From contig JAXMDK010000013.1 in assembly GCA_046348855.1 (NCBI GenBank), positions 62,001 through 126,000 on the forward strand: a stretch of DNA of 64,000 nucleotides, in the 5' to 3' direction. Both the position numbers and the translations under genes were made by a program. The notes beneath the pieces are model-generated. The model had not been told where the DNA came from, did no database searches, and saw only the letters and a list, made by a program, of their open reading frames with translations. Each line of letters opens with the position of its first letter. Within the stretch, counting starts at the first letter, position 1. This stretch comes from TMP-24 sp046348855 (lineage in GTDB: Bacteria > Pseudomonadota > Alphaproteobacteria > Rhodobacterales > Rhodobacteraceae). Below, piece by piece: positions 9,005 through 17,426 of this stretch.

Positions 9005-10032
9005 AATTCGAGCGGTCCCTTGAAATCCTGATGGTCCACGCCCAGGGCGAGATCGGCAATGTGATCGTCGGCGGCGCGCCCGAGATTCCCGGCGCGACGA
9101 TCCTTGAAAAGATGAACCACATCAATCAGGTGGACGACAGCCTGCGCCGCTTCGTCACCGGCGAGCCGCGCGCCAATGTTGCGATGTCGACCAACCTGCT
9201 GTTGCCGCCCTGCCGCCCTGACGCCGATGCCGCCTTCATCGTGCTGCAACCCGACCGGGCGCATCCGATGTCGGGGTCGAACTGCATCTGTGTGGTGACC
9301 GCGCTTTTGGAAACCGGCCGGGTGAAGATGGTCGAACCGGAAACGCTGGTCCGCCTTGACACGGCGGCGGGGCTCGTCACCGTGCGGGCGCGCTGCGAAA
9401 ATGGCCGCTGCCTGTCGGTCAGCCTCGACAATGTGCCGGCCTTCGTGCACGCGCTGGACCTGCCGGTCGTGACCCCGCGATGGGGCACGGTCCCCGTCGA
9501 CATCGCCTACGGCGGGGTGTTCTACGCCCAGGTCGACGTGGATAAGGTGGGGCTAGAGATCACGCCCGATCACGCCCGCGACCTGGCCGAAGCCGGCATG
9601 GAGATCAAGGCGCTGTTGGCCGCGCAGGTCGCCGTCCGGCATCCCGAAATTCCCAGCCTGAACGAGATCGCCTATGTGATGTTCCGCGACTACCGGCCGG
9701 ATGGATCGGTCGTCACCTGCACCACGCTGAAGCCCGGCCGCGTCGACCGCTCGCCCTGCGGCACCGGGTCATCGGCCAACCTGGCCGTGCTGCAGGCGCC
9801 TGGGCAGCTGAAGCTGGGCGAGCGATACGTTTCGCGGTCGATCATCGGCGGCACATTTCTGGCCGAGGCCATCGGCGAAACCTCGGTCGGCGGGCGCCCG
9901 GCGGTCTTGCCGCGCATCACCGGGACGGGGTGGATCTTCGGCCGGCTGGAGCTGCGCCTCAGCCCCGACGACCCGTTCCCGGCGGGGTTTGCCCTGTCCG
10001 ACACCTGGGGGCCGCAGGTCGGCGATCTGTAG
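9001..10032 (+). CDS. 4-hydroxyproline 2-epimerase-like (proline racemase family, Ser/Cys type)
   Basis: A 343-residue proline racemase-superfamily protein. The ATG at 9001 is preferred to an in-frame GTG 12 bases upstream because it gives the ATGA overlap with the dehydrogenase. The second acid/base residue is Cys253 in DRSPCGTGSSA. At the first position, normally MCGH, it has PMSGSN with Ser91, placing it among the Ser/Cys members; these include hydroxyproline epimerases. With its two partners it would start trans-4-hydroxy-L-proline breakdown by epimerising C2. The final 2-oxoglutarate semialdehyde dehydrogenase is not next to it. Confidence 0.8.
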   Translation: MKFERSLEILMVHAQGEIGNVIVGGAPEIPGATILEKMNHINQVDDSLRRFVTGEPRANVAMSTNLLLPPCRPDADAAFIVLQPDRAHPMSGSNCICVVTALLETGRVKMVEPETLVRLDTAAGLVTVRARCENGRCLSVSLDNVPAFVHALDLPVVTPRWGTVPVDIAYGGVFYAQVDVDKVGLEITPDHARDLAEAGMEIKALLAAQVAVRHPEIPSLNEIAYVMFRDYRPDGSVVTCTTLKPGRVDRSPCGTGSSANLAVLQAPGQLKLGERYVSRSIIGGTFLAEAIGETSVGGRPAVLPRITGTGWIFGRLELRLSPDDPFPAGFALSDTWGPQVGDL

Positions 10033-10056
10033 GGGCAGGCGGCGGAGCGTCGGCAG

Positions 10057-11394
10057 CTATCTGGAGCCGAAATGCGCCTGCCTGTCAGCCTGAGCCGGCG
10101 CCGGTTCGGGCTGGCGCGACAAGAGGGCCTTCAGCGCGACCTCGAACCGTTCGGCCTCCAGCGTGTAAGCGGCGCTGTAGGCATCGTAGCTGCTGTTGAT
10201 CGGCGTCTGCGGCGTCACGAACAGATAGCGCAGGTCCATGCCGACGACGTTGGCAAGGTTCGAATAGGCGCAGAACCCTTCGTAGTGCGGCAAGAGCCAG
10301 GTCAGCCCGCGGGTCCGGTTCTGGCAGAACAGCATGTTGGCGAAGGCCGCGCCCGACGGGCCGGCGACGATCTCGGCCCCGGCGAAGGTCGCCACCTGTT
10401 CGCGGAACGACAGCTTTTCGGGGTAGACGGGCTCGAACCCGTGACCGGCGGCGATTTCCAGAAGTTCGGCCTGGTTGTAGTTGCGCCGGTCGTTGCCGCG
10501 CGCCAGGAAGATCCGCCGGGTCGGGGGCGCTTCGTCGATCGACAGCCGGTCAAGGATCGCCGCCCGGAACCGGGCAAGGACCTCGCCGTTCTGGCTGTAG
10601 TCCGATGGCGCCGGCCACCGCCCCGCGATCAGGTTCATCGGGCCGCTGACCGGACTGTCGATGTGGACCAGCCGGCCAACCTTGGCCGGAACGGCGGGCG
10701 CCAGCGTCGTGACCGGGCGGCCCTGCGTGAACAGCGCCAGCGAGGCGCGGAAGGTTTCATATTGCTGGCAGGCGGCCGGCACCAGCAGGGGAAAGTCGCC
10801 AAATTCCGCCGGCAGGCTTTCGGCCAGGAAGGCGGCGGGCAGGATCTCGATCAGCCAGTGATACCAGTTGGTCACGCCCGCCCCGAACAGCGCCACCCCG
10901 CGCTCGACCCGCGCCGGATTGGGGCAGAAGGCGATTCCGGTGCCGTCGTCCTGTGACAGGAAGAATTCCCCATCGGTGATCAGCAGGTCCGGCCGCCCGA
11001 TATAGAGCGGCGGAACCGCGATCCGGCCCCCGGTCACGATGGCGGAACTGGTCGGGTAGATTTCGGCGGCGGTGAACAGCCGCGCCTCGATCGGCGGCAA
11101 CTGCCCTGGCTGGCGGGCAGGTGGCGCGCCGATCTGGCGGGGCGCCTCGGTGACATAACCCGTTGCTGGGGCCAGCGTGGCAACGGGGCGCGAACAGTCG
11201 GCATAGCCGGCCATCGGCAGATAGCGGTTGGCCGGCGCCAGCAGCCCGAGCAGCCACCGGATCAGCCGGCTCCTGAAAGGGGGCTGGCCCTGCGCCGTCA
11301 GCTTCTTCTGCAGCTTGGCAACGATGCGGGCCTTGTTGCGGGCCAGCTTCTGCCGTTTGCGGTGATATTTTCGGACCAGCCAGGGCTCAGACAC
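10057..11394 (-). CDS. Glycosyltransferase family 61 protein
   Basis: A 445-residue protein with the DUF563/GT61 domain. Recognisable segments are GAGVTNWYHWLIEILPA (the family's WYHWL region), TRRIFLARGNDRRNYNQAELLE, and EIVAGPSGAAFANMLFC near the C-terminus. The GTG at 11394 follows a GGGAGG ribosome-binding site. The N-terminus is strongly basic (KYHRKRQKLARNKARI), which suggests membrane-surface association. It lies 26 bases after the aminotransferase gene and probably shares its operon, so it may transfer a sugar for surface polysaccharide. The acceptor and donor are unknown. Confidence 0.82.
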   Translation of the reverse strand: MSEPWLVRKYHRKRQKLARNKARIVAKLQKKLTAQGQPPFRSRLIRWLLGLLAPANRYLPMAGYADCSRPVATLAPATGYVTEAPRQIGAPPARQPGQLPPIEARLFTAAEIYPTSSAIVTGGRIAVPPLYIGRPDLLITDGEFFLSQDDGTGIAFCPNPARVERGVALFGAGVTNWYHWLIEILPAAFLAESLPAEFGDFPLLVPAACQQYETFRASLALFTQGRPVTTLAPAVPAKVGRLVHIDSPVSGPMNLIAGRWPAPSDYSQNGEVLARFRAAILDRLSIDEAPPTRRIFLARGNDRRNYNQAELLEIAAGHGFEPVYPEKLSFREQVATFAGAEIVAGPSGAAFANMLFCQNRTRGLTWLLPHYEGFCAYSNLANVVGMDLRYLFVTPQTPINSSYDAYSAAYTLEAERFEVALKALLSRQPEPAPAQADRQAHFGSR

Positions 11395-11420
11395 AACCCG
11401 CCTCCCGTTCTGCCGGCGTT

Positions 11421-12518
11421 TCAGGCTGCGGACAGGACCGCCTCGATCACCGCCTGCCGCATGGCCGCCGTCAGGTGCGGGCCCATCGGCAGGCTCAGAA
11501 CCTCGCCGGCCAGCTGGCGCGCCAGCGGCAGGCTGTCGGGCGCAAGCTTCAGGTCGGCATAGGCCGGCTGCATGTGCGGCGGCACCGGATAGTGAACCAG
11601 CGTGCCGATGGACCTGTCGGTCAGCCGGGCCTGAAGCCGGTCGCGTTCGGCCGAGCGGATCACGAACAGGTGCCAGACCGGATCGACCCCTTCGGCAACG
11701 GCGGGGCAGATCAGCGGCGCGCCGGCGAAAGCGTCGGTGTAGGCCGCCGCCAGCTTTCTGCGCCGTTCGGTCCATTCGTCCAGGTGGGGAAGCTTGGCGC
11801 GCAGCACCGCGGCATGAAGCGGGTCGAGCCGGCTGTTCACGCCCTTGACCTCGTTGTGATATTTCTTCTGCGATCCGTAGTTGCGCAGCACCCGGATGCG
11901 CTGTGCCAACTCGGCGTTATCCGTGGTGACGGCCCCGCCATCGCCGAGCGCGCCCAGATTTTTGCCGGGATAGAAGCTCCAGCAGACCAGATCGCCATGC
12001 GCCCCGATCCGCTTGCCCTTGTAGCGTGCGCCGTGCGCCTGGGCCGCATCCTCGATGACCTTCAGCCCGTGCGCGCGGGCCACGGCGGCCACGCCGTCAA
12101 GGTCGGCGGGCTGGCCGTACAGATGGACCGGCATGATCGCCCGCGTGCGGGGCGTCACCGCCCGGGCCAGAAGCGTGGTGTCGATGTTGTGCGTCGCCGG
12201 ATCGGGCTCGACCGGCACAGGGCGTGCGCCGACCGCCGACACCGCCAGCCAGGTGGCGATATAGGTGTTCGACGGCACGATGACCTCGTCGCCCGGCCCG
12301 ATGTCGAGCGCGCGCAAGGACAGGATCAGCGCGTCAAGGCCGTTGGCCAGGCCGATGCATTCGGCCGCCTGACAATAATGGGCGAATTCCGCCTCGAAGG
12401 CTTCGACCTCGGGGCCAAGGATGTAGTAGCCGCTGGAGAGGACGCGGGCGATGCCTTCGTCGATGGTGCCCTTGAGTTCGGCATAGGCCGCATGCACATC
12501 CAGAAACGGAACGTTCAT
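11421..12518 (-). CDS. fdtB: DegT/DnrJ/EryC1 sugar aminotransferase (FdtB/QdtB-like)
   Basis: A 365-residue PLP enzyme that aminates nucleotide keto-sugars. K186 in SFYPGKNLGALGDGG is the PLP lysine and EDAAQAHGARY is the second PLP-contact motif. It overlaps by 4 bases with an FdtA-type 3,4-ketoisomerase, and an FdtC-like acetyltransferase lies just across the divergent gap. That context predicts transamination at C3 of dTDP-3-keto-6-deoxyhexose to give dTDP-3-amino-3,6-dideoxy-galactose or -glucose. FdtB and QdtB are too similar to separate by eye, so the Fuc3N versus Qui3N product is open. Confidence 0.85.
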   Translation of the reverse strand: MNVPFLDVHAAYAELKGTIDEGIARVLSSGYYILGPEVEAFEAEFAHYCQAAECIGLANGLDALILSLRALDIGPGDEVIVPSNTYIATWLAVSAVGARPVPVEPDPATHNIDTTLLARAVTPRTRAIMPVHLYGQPADLDGVAAVARAHGLKVIEDAAQAHGARYKGKRIGAHGDLVCWSFYPGKNLGALGDGGAVTTDNAELAQRIRVLRNYGSQKKYHNEVKGVNSRLDPLHAAVLRAKLPHLDEWTERRRKLAAAYTDAFAGAPLICPAVAEGVDPVWHLFVIRSAERDRLQARLTDRSIGTLVHYPVPPHMQPAYADLKLAPDSLPLARQLAGEVLSLPMGPHLTAAMRQAVIEAVLSAA

Positions 12519-12928
12519 TTATTCACACCTGCTGCAACCAGAAAATCATCGTAGTTACGGTAATAATCGTCCTCGTCGTAGAAATTGGACGCAAGAACCA
12601 TGCAAACCGCGCCGGACGAGAAATTGTCGAGTTCCCGCCAGATCATCGGGCAGACATAAAGCCCGTTGTAAGACCGGTTCAGGTGAACCCGCTTTGAATT
12701 GCGACCGTCATTCAGAACGACATCGAAGCTGCCCGACATGGCGATGATAAGCTGCGACAGCGCCTTGTGCGCATGGCCGCCTCGTTCCGCGCCGCCCGGC
12801 ACGTCATAAAGATAATAGACGCGGCTGATGCCGAACGGAATCTGCCTGCCGGATTCGACGAATGTCAAATTTCCGCGCGGGTCAGCAATCTTCGGAAGCT
12901 CGATGATTTTGCAGATGTCGATGTTCAT
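12515..12928 (-). CDS. fdtA: dTDP-6-deoxyhexulose 3,4-ketoisomerase (FdtA/QdtA-like)
   Basis: A 137-residue single cupin of the WxcM/FdtA family. It opens with the diagnostic IIELPKIADPRGNLTFVESG, followed by VYYLYDVPGG, the GGHAHK catalytic/metal-like motif, and IWRELDNFSSGAVCMVLAS. The family shifts the keto group of dTDP-4-keto-6-deoxyglucose from C4 to C3. The length is normal. Codon use is visibly less GC-rich than its neighbours (many A/T third positions), hinting at horizontal acquisition. It is first of the minus-strand operon fdtA-fdtB-GT61. Confidence 0.88.
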   Translation of the reverse strand: MNIDICKIIELPKIADPRGNLTFVESGRQIPFGISRVYYLYDVPGGAERGGHAHKALSQLIIAMSGSFDVVLNDGRNSKRVHLNRSYNGLYVCPMIWRELDNFSSGAVCMVLASNFYDEDDYYRNYDDFLVAAGVNK

Positions 12929-12953
12929 ATTGGACTCTGGTGGTGCCCCATCT

Positions 12954-12972
12954 GAAAATCACAGGTGATTTC
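12954..12972. promoter_or_regulatory. Inverted repeat upstream of fdtA
   Basis: GAAAATCAC and GTGATTTC form an almost perfect dyad (one extra A) with a 2-base centre, 26 bases before the fdtA start. The loop is too short for a good hairpin, so a protein-binding site is more likely than an attenuator. The cognate protein is unknown. Confidence 0.3.
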
Positions 12973-13130
12973 GGGCCGCGCGACCTTATCTCGCCGCCCG
13001 CCGGGACACAAGCCGCCCCGGCGCCGCAGCGGAGGCAGCGCGCGCCGCTGGTGCGGGCCGGCCGGAATCCGCCTTGACAACCGTGCCGGTTCTGCACAGC
13101 GGATAGGCAGGTAGTCACGAGGTCCCGACG

Positions 13131-13616
13131 TTGGAAAAGCCCCCCTTCATTCACCCCCTGGCCGACGTCCAGTCGGCGGCCATCGGTGCCGGAACCCGGG
13201 TCTGGCAGTTCGCCATCGTGCTGCCCGGCGCGCGCATCGGCGCCGAGGTCAACATCTGCTCGCACTGCTTCATCGAAAATGACGTGGTGGTCGGCGACCG
13301 GGTGACGATCAAGTCGGGGGTCCAGCTGTGGGACGGCATTCGCATCGACGATGACGTGTTCGTCGGGCCGAACGTTACCTTCACCAATGACCGCCATCCG
13401 CGCAGCAAGGTCTATGACAAGCCGTTCGAGCGGACCGTGGTGGAACGCGGTGCCTCGATCGGCGGCGGTGCGGTGATCCTGCCGGGAGTGACGATCGGCG
13501 CCGGTGCGATGGTCGGAGCGGGCGCAGTGGTCACGCGGTCGGTGCCGCCGAACACCACCGTTGTCGGAAACCCGGCCCGGCCGGTGGCAGGCACCGGCGG
13601 TCGCGCTCAGCGGTAG
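13131..13616 (+). CDS. fdtC: Left-handed beta-helix sugar N-acetyltransferase (FdtC/QdtC-like)
   Basis: A 161-residue hexapeptide-repeat acyltransferase. Repeats run through the whole chain (ADVQSAAIGAGTRVWQF, VVVGDRVTIKSGVQLWDGI, ASIGGGAVILPGVTIGAGAM). The FTNDRHPRSK segment carries the histidine expected for catalysis, and VVGNPARPV ends the helix. The start is TTG at 13131 with GAGG upstream; no in-frame ATG fits. It should N-acetylate the 3-amino sugar made by FdtA/FdtB using acetyl-CoA. It is transcribed divergently from fdtA, and its 3' end overlaps the convergent sulfotransferase by 10 bases. Confidence 0.85.
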   Translation: MEKPPFIHPLADVQSAAIGAGTRVWQFAIVLPGARIGAEVNICSHCFIENDVVVGDRVTIKSGVQLWDGIRIDDDVFVGPNVTFTNDRHPRSKVYDKPFERTVVERGASIGGGAVILPGVTIGAGAMVGAGAVVTRSVPPNTTVVGNPARPVAGTGGRAQR

Positions 13617-14596
13617 CCCCAGGCGGCCATGACCCCGGAAAAGACGTTCTGGACATGATCGATGTCGGCCCTCGTCAGCGTCTTGGCATAGCTGCCGACC
13701 ATGTCCTGCGTGGTCGGCTGCAGGTAGAGGGCGGAAAAGAACGGGTCGGACGGGTCGAGCCGCGCGGCGATGGCCTTGGGGTCGGCGGCGGCTGGGTCGA
13801 TCCGGTCCGGCTGGCCCAGGAAGGTGCGGACCTTGTCGATCTGGCCGCCGACAAGATCCTCATAGCGGACGAACAGCGTCTTGGCGCCGCCCTTCTTGCG
13901 ATGCTTCTGGATGTTGGCGAAATAGGGGAAGATCCAGGTGCAGGCCTTGGCGACGTCCCACTTTTCCTGCTTGCGATCGGACACCTTCCTGACCGAGGCG
14001 ATCACGTCGCGCGGGTCGCGGACGATGCAGATCAGCTGGTGCGGCGGCAGGATCTCGGCGAGGTCCTGAAGGTAGAGCGACAGTTCGGGGTCCTTCAGCA
14101 CCAGGACGTCGGCGGCGGACTTGCCGCTGAGCCGGCCGGCAAGATCCACCATCTGCGATGTGATCGAGCGGTAGATTGCGGCCAGGTTGTCGTTGTTGCC
14201 GAAATAGGCGGCGAAACGTTTTGGTTCGCCATAGTGCCGGGTCTGGCTGTAAAGCGCGATCTGCTGGGTCAGCATCGTGCATTCCGGCAGGAAGCCCGCC
14301 CAGCCGGGCCGGTCGCATATTTCGCGGTTCAGCCAGGTCGTGCCGCTGCGCGGCGGCCCGGCCAGCAACACCAGCGGCGCGGGGCCGGTCGTCGGCATCG
14401 GGTCGGTCGTTGGCACCGGGACGGGTTGCCAGTTCATGCTGGTCTGGTCATGGCTGGAATCCCCGGGCCGGCCTGCGCGGCCCTTGATCTTGGCGATAAG
14501 GTTCTGGATGCGATCCTTTGGCACTGTTCGCCCTGCTCTAGAAGGCCCCCGGGCAAGGCGCTGCGGTCCATGCGCGGCTTCTTGCTGACTGTTCAT
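13607..14596 (-). CDS. PAPS-dependent sulfotransferase family protein
   Basis: A 329-residue protein with the two PAPS sites of sulfotransferases: the 5'-phosphosulfate loop LAGPPRSGTTWLN (about 78-90) and the 3'-phosphate region CIVRDPRDVIASVRKVSD. About 50 N-terminal residues are low-complexity and basic, so the true start could be the internal ATG preceding WQPVPV near 14436. It sits inside the glycan island facing fdtC, so transfer of sulfate onto surface glycan is the best guess. Substrate specificity cannot be read from the sequence. Confidence 0.8.
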   Translation of the reverse strand: MNSQQEAAHGPQRLARGPSRAGRTVPKDRIQNLIAKIKGRAGRPGDSSHDQTSMNWQPVPVPTTDPMPTTGPAPLVLLAGPPRSGTTWLNREICDRPGWAGFLPECTMLTQQIALYSQTRHYGEPKRFAAYFGNNDNLAAIYRSITSQMVDLAGRLSGKSAADVLVLKDPELSLYLQDLAEILPPHQLICIVRDPRDVIASVRKVSDRKQEKWDVAKACTWIFPYFANIQKHRKKGGAKTLFVRYEDLVGGQIDKVRTFLGQPDRIDPAAADPKAIAARLDPSDPFFSALYLQPTTQDMVGSYAKTLTRADIDHVQNVFSGVMAAWGYR

Positions 14597-14890
14597 CTGC
14601 TACAACATGGCCAAAGTCGGTTCAACGAGCATTTTTGGCCCACTCCATGCGGGATTTTCGCGCCGACCAGCGGAGCGCCCGCGGCGATGCGGCGCAATCG
14701 GGCGGGTTCGGCGCATCGGCACCGTTCCGCCGACCGCCGGACCGGACCGGCCGAATGCCGCCGCCACGGCCAGGTTGCCGCCCGCGCTGCCCACCGCTAT
14801 AGACGACCGCAAGGCCTAGCCGGTGCCCCGCGACGCCGCGCGGGGCGACCGGGAAATGATAACGCGGACGCGACGGATCAGGTGCACGCG
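14597..14890. other. Intergenic gap between sulfotransferase and GT2
   Basis: About 294 bases with no convincing gene. One GC-rich hairpin (GCCCCGCG with CGCGGGGC, 14825-14846, six-base loop) is present without a T-tract, so it is not a clear terminator. Promoters for the flanking divergent genes are presumably here but I cannot pick a good match. Confidence 0.5.
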
Positions 14891-15835
14891 ATGGGCTTCA
14901 AATACTCGGTCGTGATGATGACCTACAACCAGCAGGAATTTGTCGGGGAGGCCATTTCGGCAATTCTCGCGCAGGAGTGCGCGCCGCTGGAAATCCTGAT
15001 TTCCGATGATTGTTCGACGGATGAAACCTGGTCCAGAATTGATGAATCCGTGCGCGGTTATTCGGGTCCACACCGGGTCATTCTTAATAGGAACCCGATG
15101 AACATGGGAATTACAGCGCATCTCAATGCCTGTTTCCGCAAATGTTCGGGCGAACTTGTTATTGCCGCGTCGGGCGACGATGTTTCAATGCCGGGGCGAA
15201 TTGCCCGGATCATCGCGGCCCACCAGAAGGACCGCCCGCTGCTGATCCATTCCCGCGTCGACAGCGCCACCCTGAACGGCGGGGTGCGTGATCCCCGGTT
15301 CGACAGGATCGGCCTGTTGCGCCGTCCGCGGCTTGAACAAATCGCCACCTCGATGTCGCTTTATATCGGCGCCACCGCGGCTTGGGACCGCGAGATCGTC
15401 ACCAAATATGGCGATCTGCCCGAACGCGACTGCTATGAAGACCTGATCTTCGGGTTTCGCGCGGCGTTGGAGGGGCGGGTTGCGTTCATTGACGAGGAAC
15501 TGGTGCAGTATCGGGTCGGGCACGGGGTCAGCACGCTCCGCCGCGAAGGATTTTCGCGGCAGGACTGGTCGCGCGACCGCCGCAAGGACCTGCGCCGGAC
15601 GCTGACGGTGCTGGGCGAACGGTTGCGCAATGCCCGCACCTTCGGCCTGGACGACCGGCATTCGGTGACCATTGCGATCCGGCGGGCGCTGGCGCTGGCC
15701 CAGGCCCGGCTGAACCTGCACGAAGCCCGCGCCGATCGCCGGCCCGTTCCCGGCCTGGCGCGGGGCGCGACCTATCTCCGCGCCCTGCTCGGCGAACTGT
15801 TCAGCTATCGCAACGCCCGCCGGCGCAGCCTGTAA
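14891..15835 (+). CDS. Glycosyltransferase family 2 protein
   Basis: A 314-residue GT-A transferase. It starts with YSVVMMTYNQQEFVGEAISA, then ILISDDCSTDET (nucleotide-binding aspartates), NPMNMGITAHLN, and an AASGDD metal-binding segment near residue 90. DCYEDLIFGFRAAL is the usual ED motif for the catalytic base. The frame is open for far longer upstream, but homology begins at the ATG 14891. It is the last gene of the glycan island; sugar and acceptor are unknown. Confidence 0.85.
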   Translation: MGFKYSVVMMTYNQQEFVGEAISAILAQECAPLEILISDDCSTDETWSRIDESVRGYSGPHRVILNRNPMNMGITAHLNACFRKCSGELVIAASGDDVSMPGRIARIIAAHQKDRPLLIHSRVDSATLNGGVRDPRFDRIGLLRRPRLEQIATSMSLYIGATAAWDREIVTKYGDLPERDCYEDLIFGFRAALEGRVAFIDEELVQYRVGHGVSTLRREGFSRQDWSRDRRKDLRRTLTVLGERLRNARTFGLDDRHSVTIAIRRALALAQARLNLHEARADRRPVPGLARGATYLRALLGELFSYRNARRRSL

Positions 15836-15962
15836 GGGGCGATCACGCGGGGCTTGCCTCGCGGGCGGGGATCGGGGGTATGATCCGCCGGCCGCCTGTG
15901 CTGCCCGTCCGCGCCTCTCGGTGTGCCGCGCTGGGCAAGCCGTCGAAAAAGGGGAATGTGAC

Positions 15963-17408
15963 ATGCGCGTCGATCTATTGATCAACGGGGTTGCGGTCGG
16001 GGCAACGGGTGGGCGCAGCTTCGACCGGCTCGATCCGGTGACGGGCGCTCTGGCCAGTCGGGCTGCGGCGGCCTCGGTCGGCGATGCGTTGACCGCCGTT
16101 GATGCCGCTGCGGCCGCCTTTCCGGGCTGGGCAGCGACCGGCCCCCAAGAGCGGCGCCGGCTTCTGAACCGCGCTGCCGAGGTGATGGAGGCGCGGACCG
16201 AGGATTTCATCGCCGCGGCGATGGCCGAGACCGGCGCCACCGGCCCCTGGATCGGCTTCAACGTGGCGCTGGCCGCCAACATGATCCGCGAGGCGGCGGC
16301 GCTGGTGACGCAGGTGGGCGGCGAGGTCATTCCGGCCGACAAGCCCGCGACGCTGGCGATGGCGGTGGCGCGGCCGAAGGGCGTCTGCCTGGGGATCGCG
16401 CCATGGAACGCGCCGGTGATCCTCGGCACGCGGGCGGTGGCGATGCCGGTTGCCTGCGGCAATACCGTGGTGCTGAAGTCGTCCGAGCAATGCCCGGCCA
16501 CCCATCGCCTGATCGGCCAATGCTTTGCCGAGGCCGGTCTGCCGCCGGGGGTGGTCAACGTCATCTCGAACGCGCCCGACGACGCGGCCGAGGTGGTCGA
16601 AGCGCTGATCGCGGCGCCGGCTGTGCGCCACGTCAGCTTCACCGGGTCCAGCCGCGTCGGCCGGATCATCGGGCGGCTGGCTGGCGCGGCCTTGAAGCCG
16701 ATGCTGCTGGAACTGGGCGGCAAGGCGCCCTTCGTGGTCCTGGGCGATGCCGACATCGAGGCGGCGGTGAATGCGGCGATCTTCAGCTCTTTCCTGAACC
16801 AGGGTCAGATCTGCATGTCGGCCGAACGGCTGATCGTCGATGAAAGGGTGGCCGACGCCTTTGCCGCGCGGTTGGCGGCACGGGCCGCCGCGCTGCCGGC
16901 CGGCGACCCGCGCGGCCCGGTGGTGCTGGGCGGCCTGTGCCTGCCCGGCGCGGGCGAACGGATGGAGGCGCTGGTCGCCGATGCGGTCGCCAGGGGCGGC
17001 AAGGTCCTGTGTGGCGGCACCCGGCAGGGCGCGGTGATGGCGGCGACGGTCATCGACCATGTGACGCCCGCGATGCGGATCTACGCAGAGGAAAGCTTCG
17101 GCCCGGTCAAGCCGATCATCCGCGTCAAGGACGCCGACGAGGCGGTGCGGGTCGCCAACGATACCGAATATGGCCTGTCGGCGGCGGTGTTCGGCCGCGA
17201 TGTGCGCCGCGCCATGGCGGTGGCGGGCCGTATCGACAGCGGCATCTGCCATGTCAACGGGCCGACCGTCGCCGACGAGCCGCAGATGCCGTTCGGCGGC
17301 GTCAAGGATTCAGGCTTTGGCCGGTTCGGCGGCCGCGCCGCCATCGCCGAATTCACCGACCTGCGCTGGATCACGCTCGAGGACCCGGACCAGCACTATC
17401 CGTTCTGA
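15963..17408 (+). CDS. NAD(P)-dependent aldehyde dehydrogenase, salicylaldehyde/vanillin type
   Basis: A 481-residue ALDH. E250 (LLELGGKAP) and the nucleophile C284 (NQGQICMSAER) are both present, as are the APWNAPV cofactor segment and the SFTGSSRVG Rossmann turn. The NQGQICMSAER form is typical of the salicylaldehyde/benzaldehyde/vanillin branch rather than the 2-oxoglutarate semialdehyde branch. It therefore probably does not complete the hydroxyproline pathway at 6-10 kb. ATG 15963 follows a GGGGAA stretch. It is convergent with the FMN reductase. Confidence 0.85.
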   Translation: MRVDLLINGVAVGATGGRSFDRLDPVTGALASRAAAASVGDALTAVDAAAAAFPGWAATGPQERRRLLNRAAEVMEARTEDFIAAAMAETGATGPWIGFNVALAANMIREAAALVTQVGGEVIPADKPATLAMAVARPKGVCLGIAPWNAPVILGTRAVAMPVACGNTVVLKSSEQCPATHRLIGQCFAEAGLPPGVVNVISNAPDDAAEVVEALIAAPAVRHVSFTGSSRVGRIIGRLAGAALKPMLLELGGKAPFVVLGDADIEAAVNAAIFSSFLNQGQICMSAERLIVDERVADAFAARLAARAAALPAGDPRGPVVLGGLCLPGAGERMEALVADAVARGGKVLCGGTRQGAVMAATVIDHVTPAMRIYAEESFGPVKPIIRVKDADEAVRVANDTEYGLSAAVFGRDVRRAMAVAGRIDSGICHVNGPTVADEPQMPFGGVKDSGFGRFGGRAAIAEFTDLRWITLEDPDQHYPF

Positions 17409-17426
17409 GGCAGGTCCGCTCGCCGG

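Noticed and set aside
14825..14846. GC-rich hairpin before the GT2 gene as a terminator
   Set aside because: It has no T-tract and does not follow a gene on the same strand.
13655..14890. Long N-terminal extension of the GT2 frame
   Set aside because: The open frame continues upstream across the sulfotransferase, but GT2 homology begins at 14891 and the extension is low-complexity antisense.
15963..17408. Aldehyde dehydrogenase as the missing 2-oxoglutarate semialdehyde dehydrogenase
   Set aside because: The catalytic region NQGQICMSAER is typical of the aromatic aldehyde branch and the gene is 6 kb from the hydroxyproline operon.
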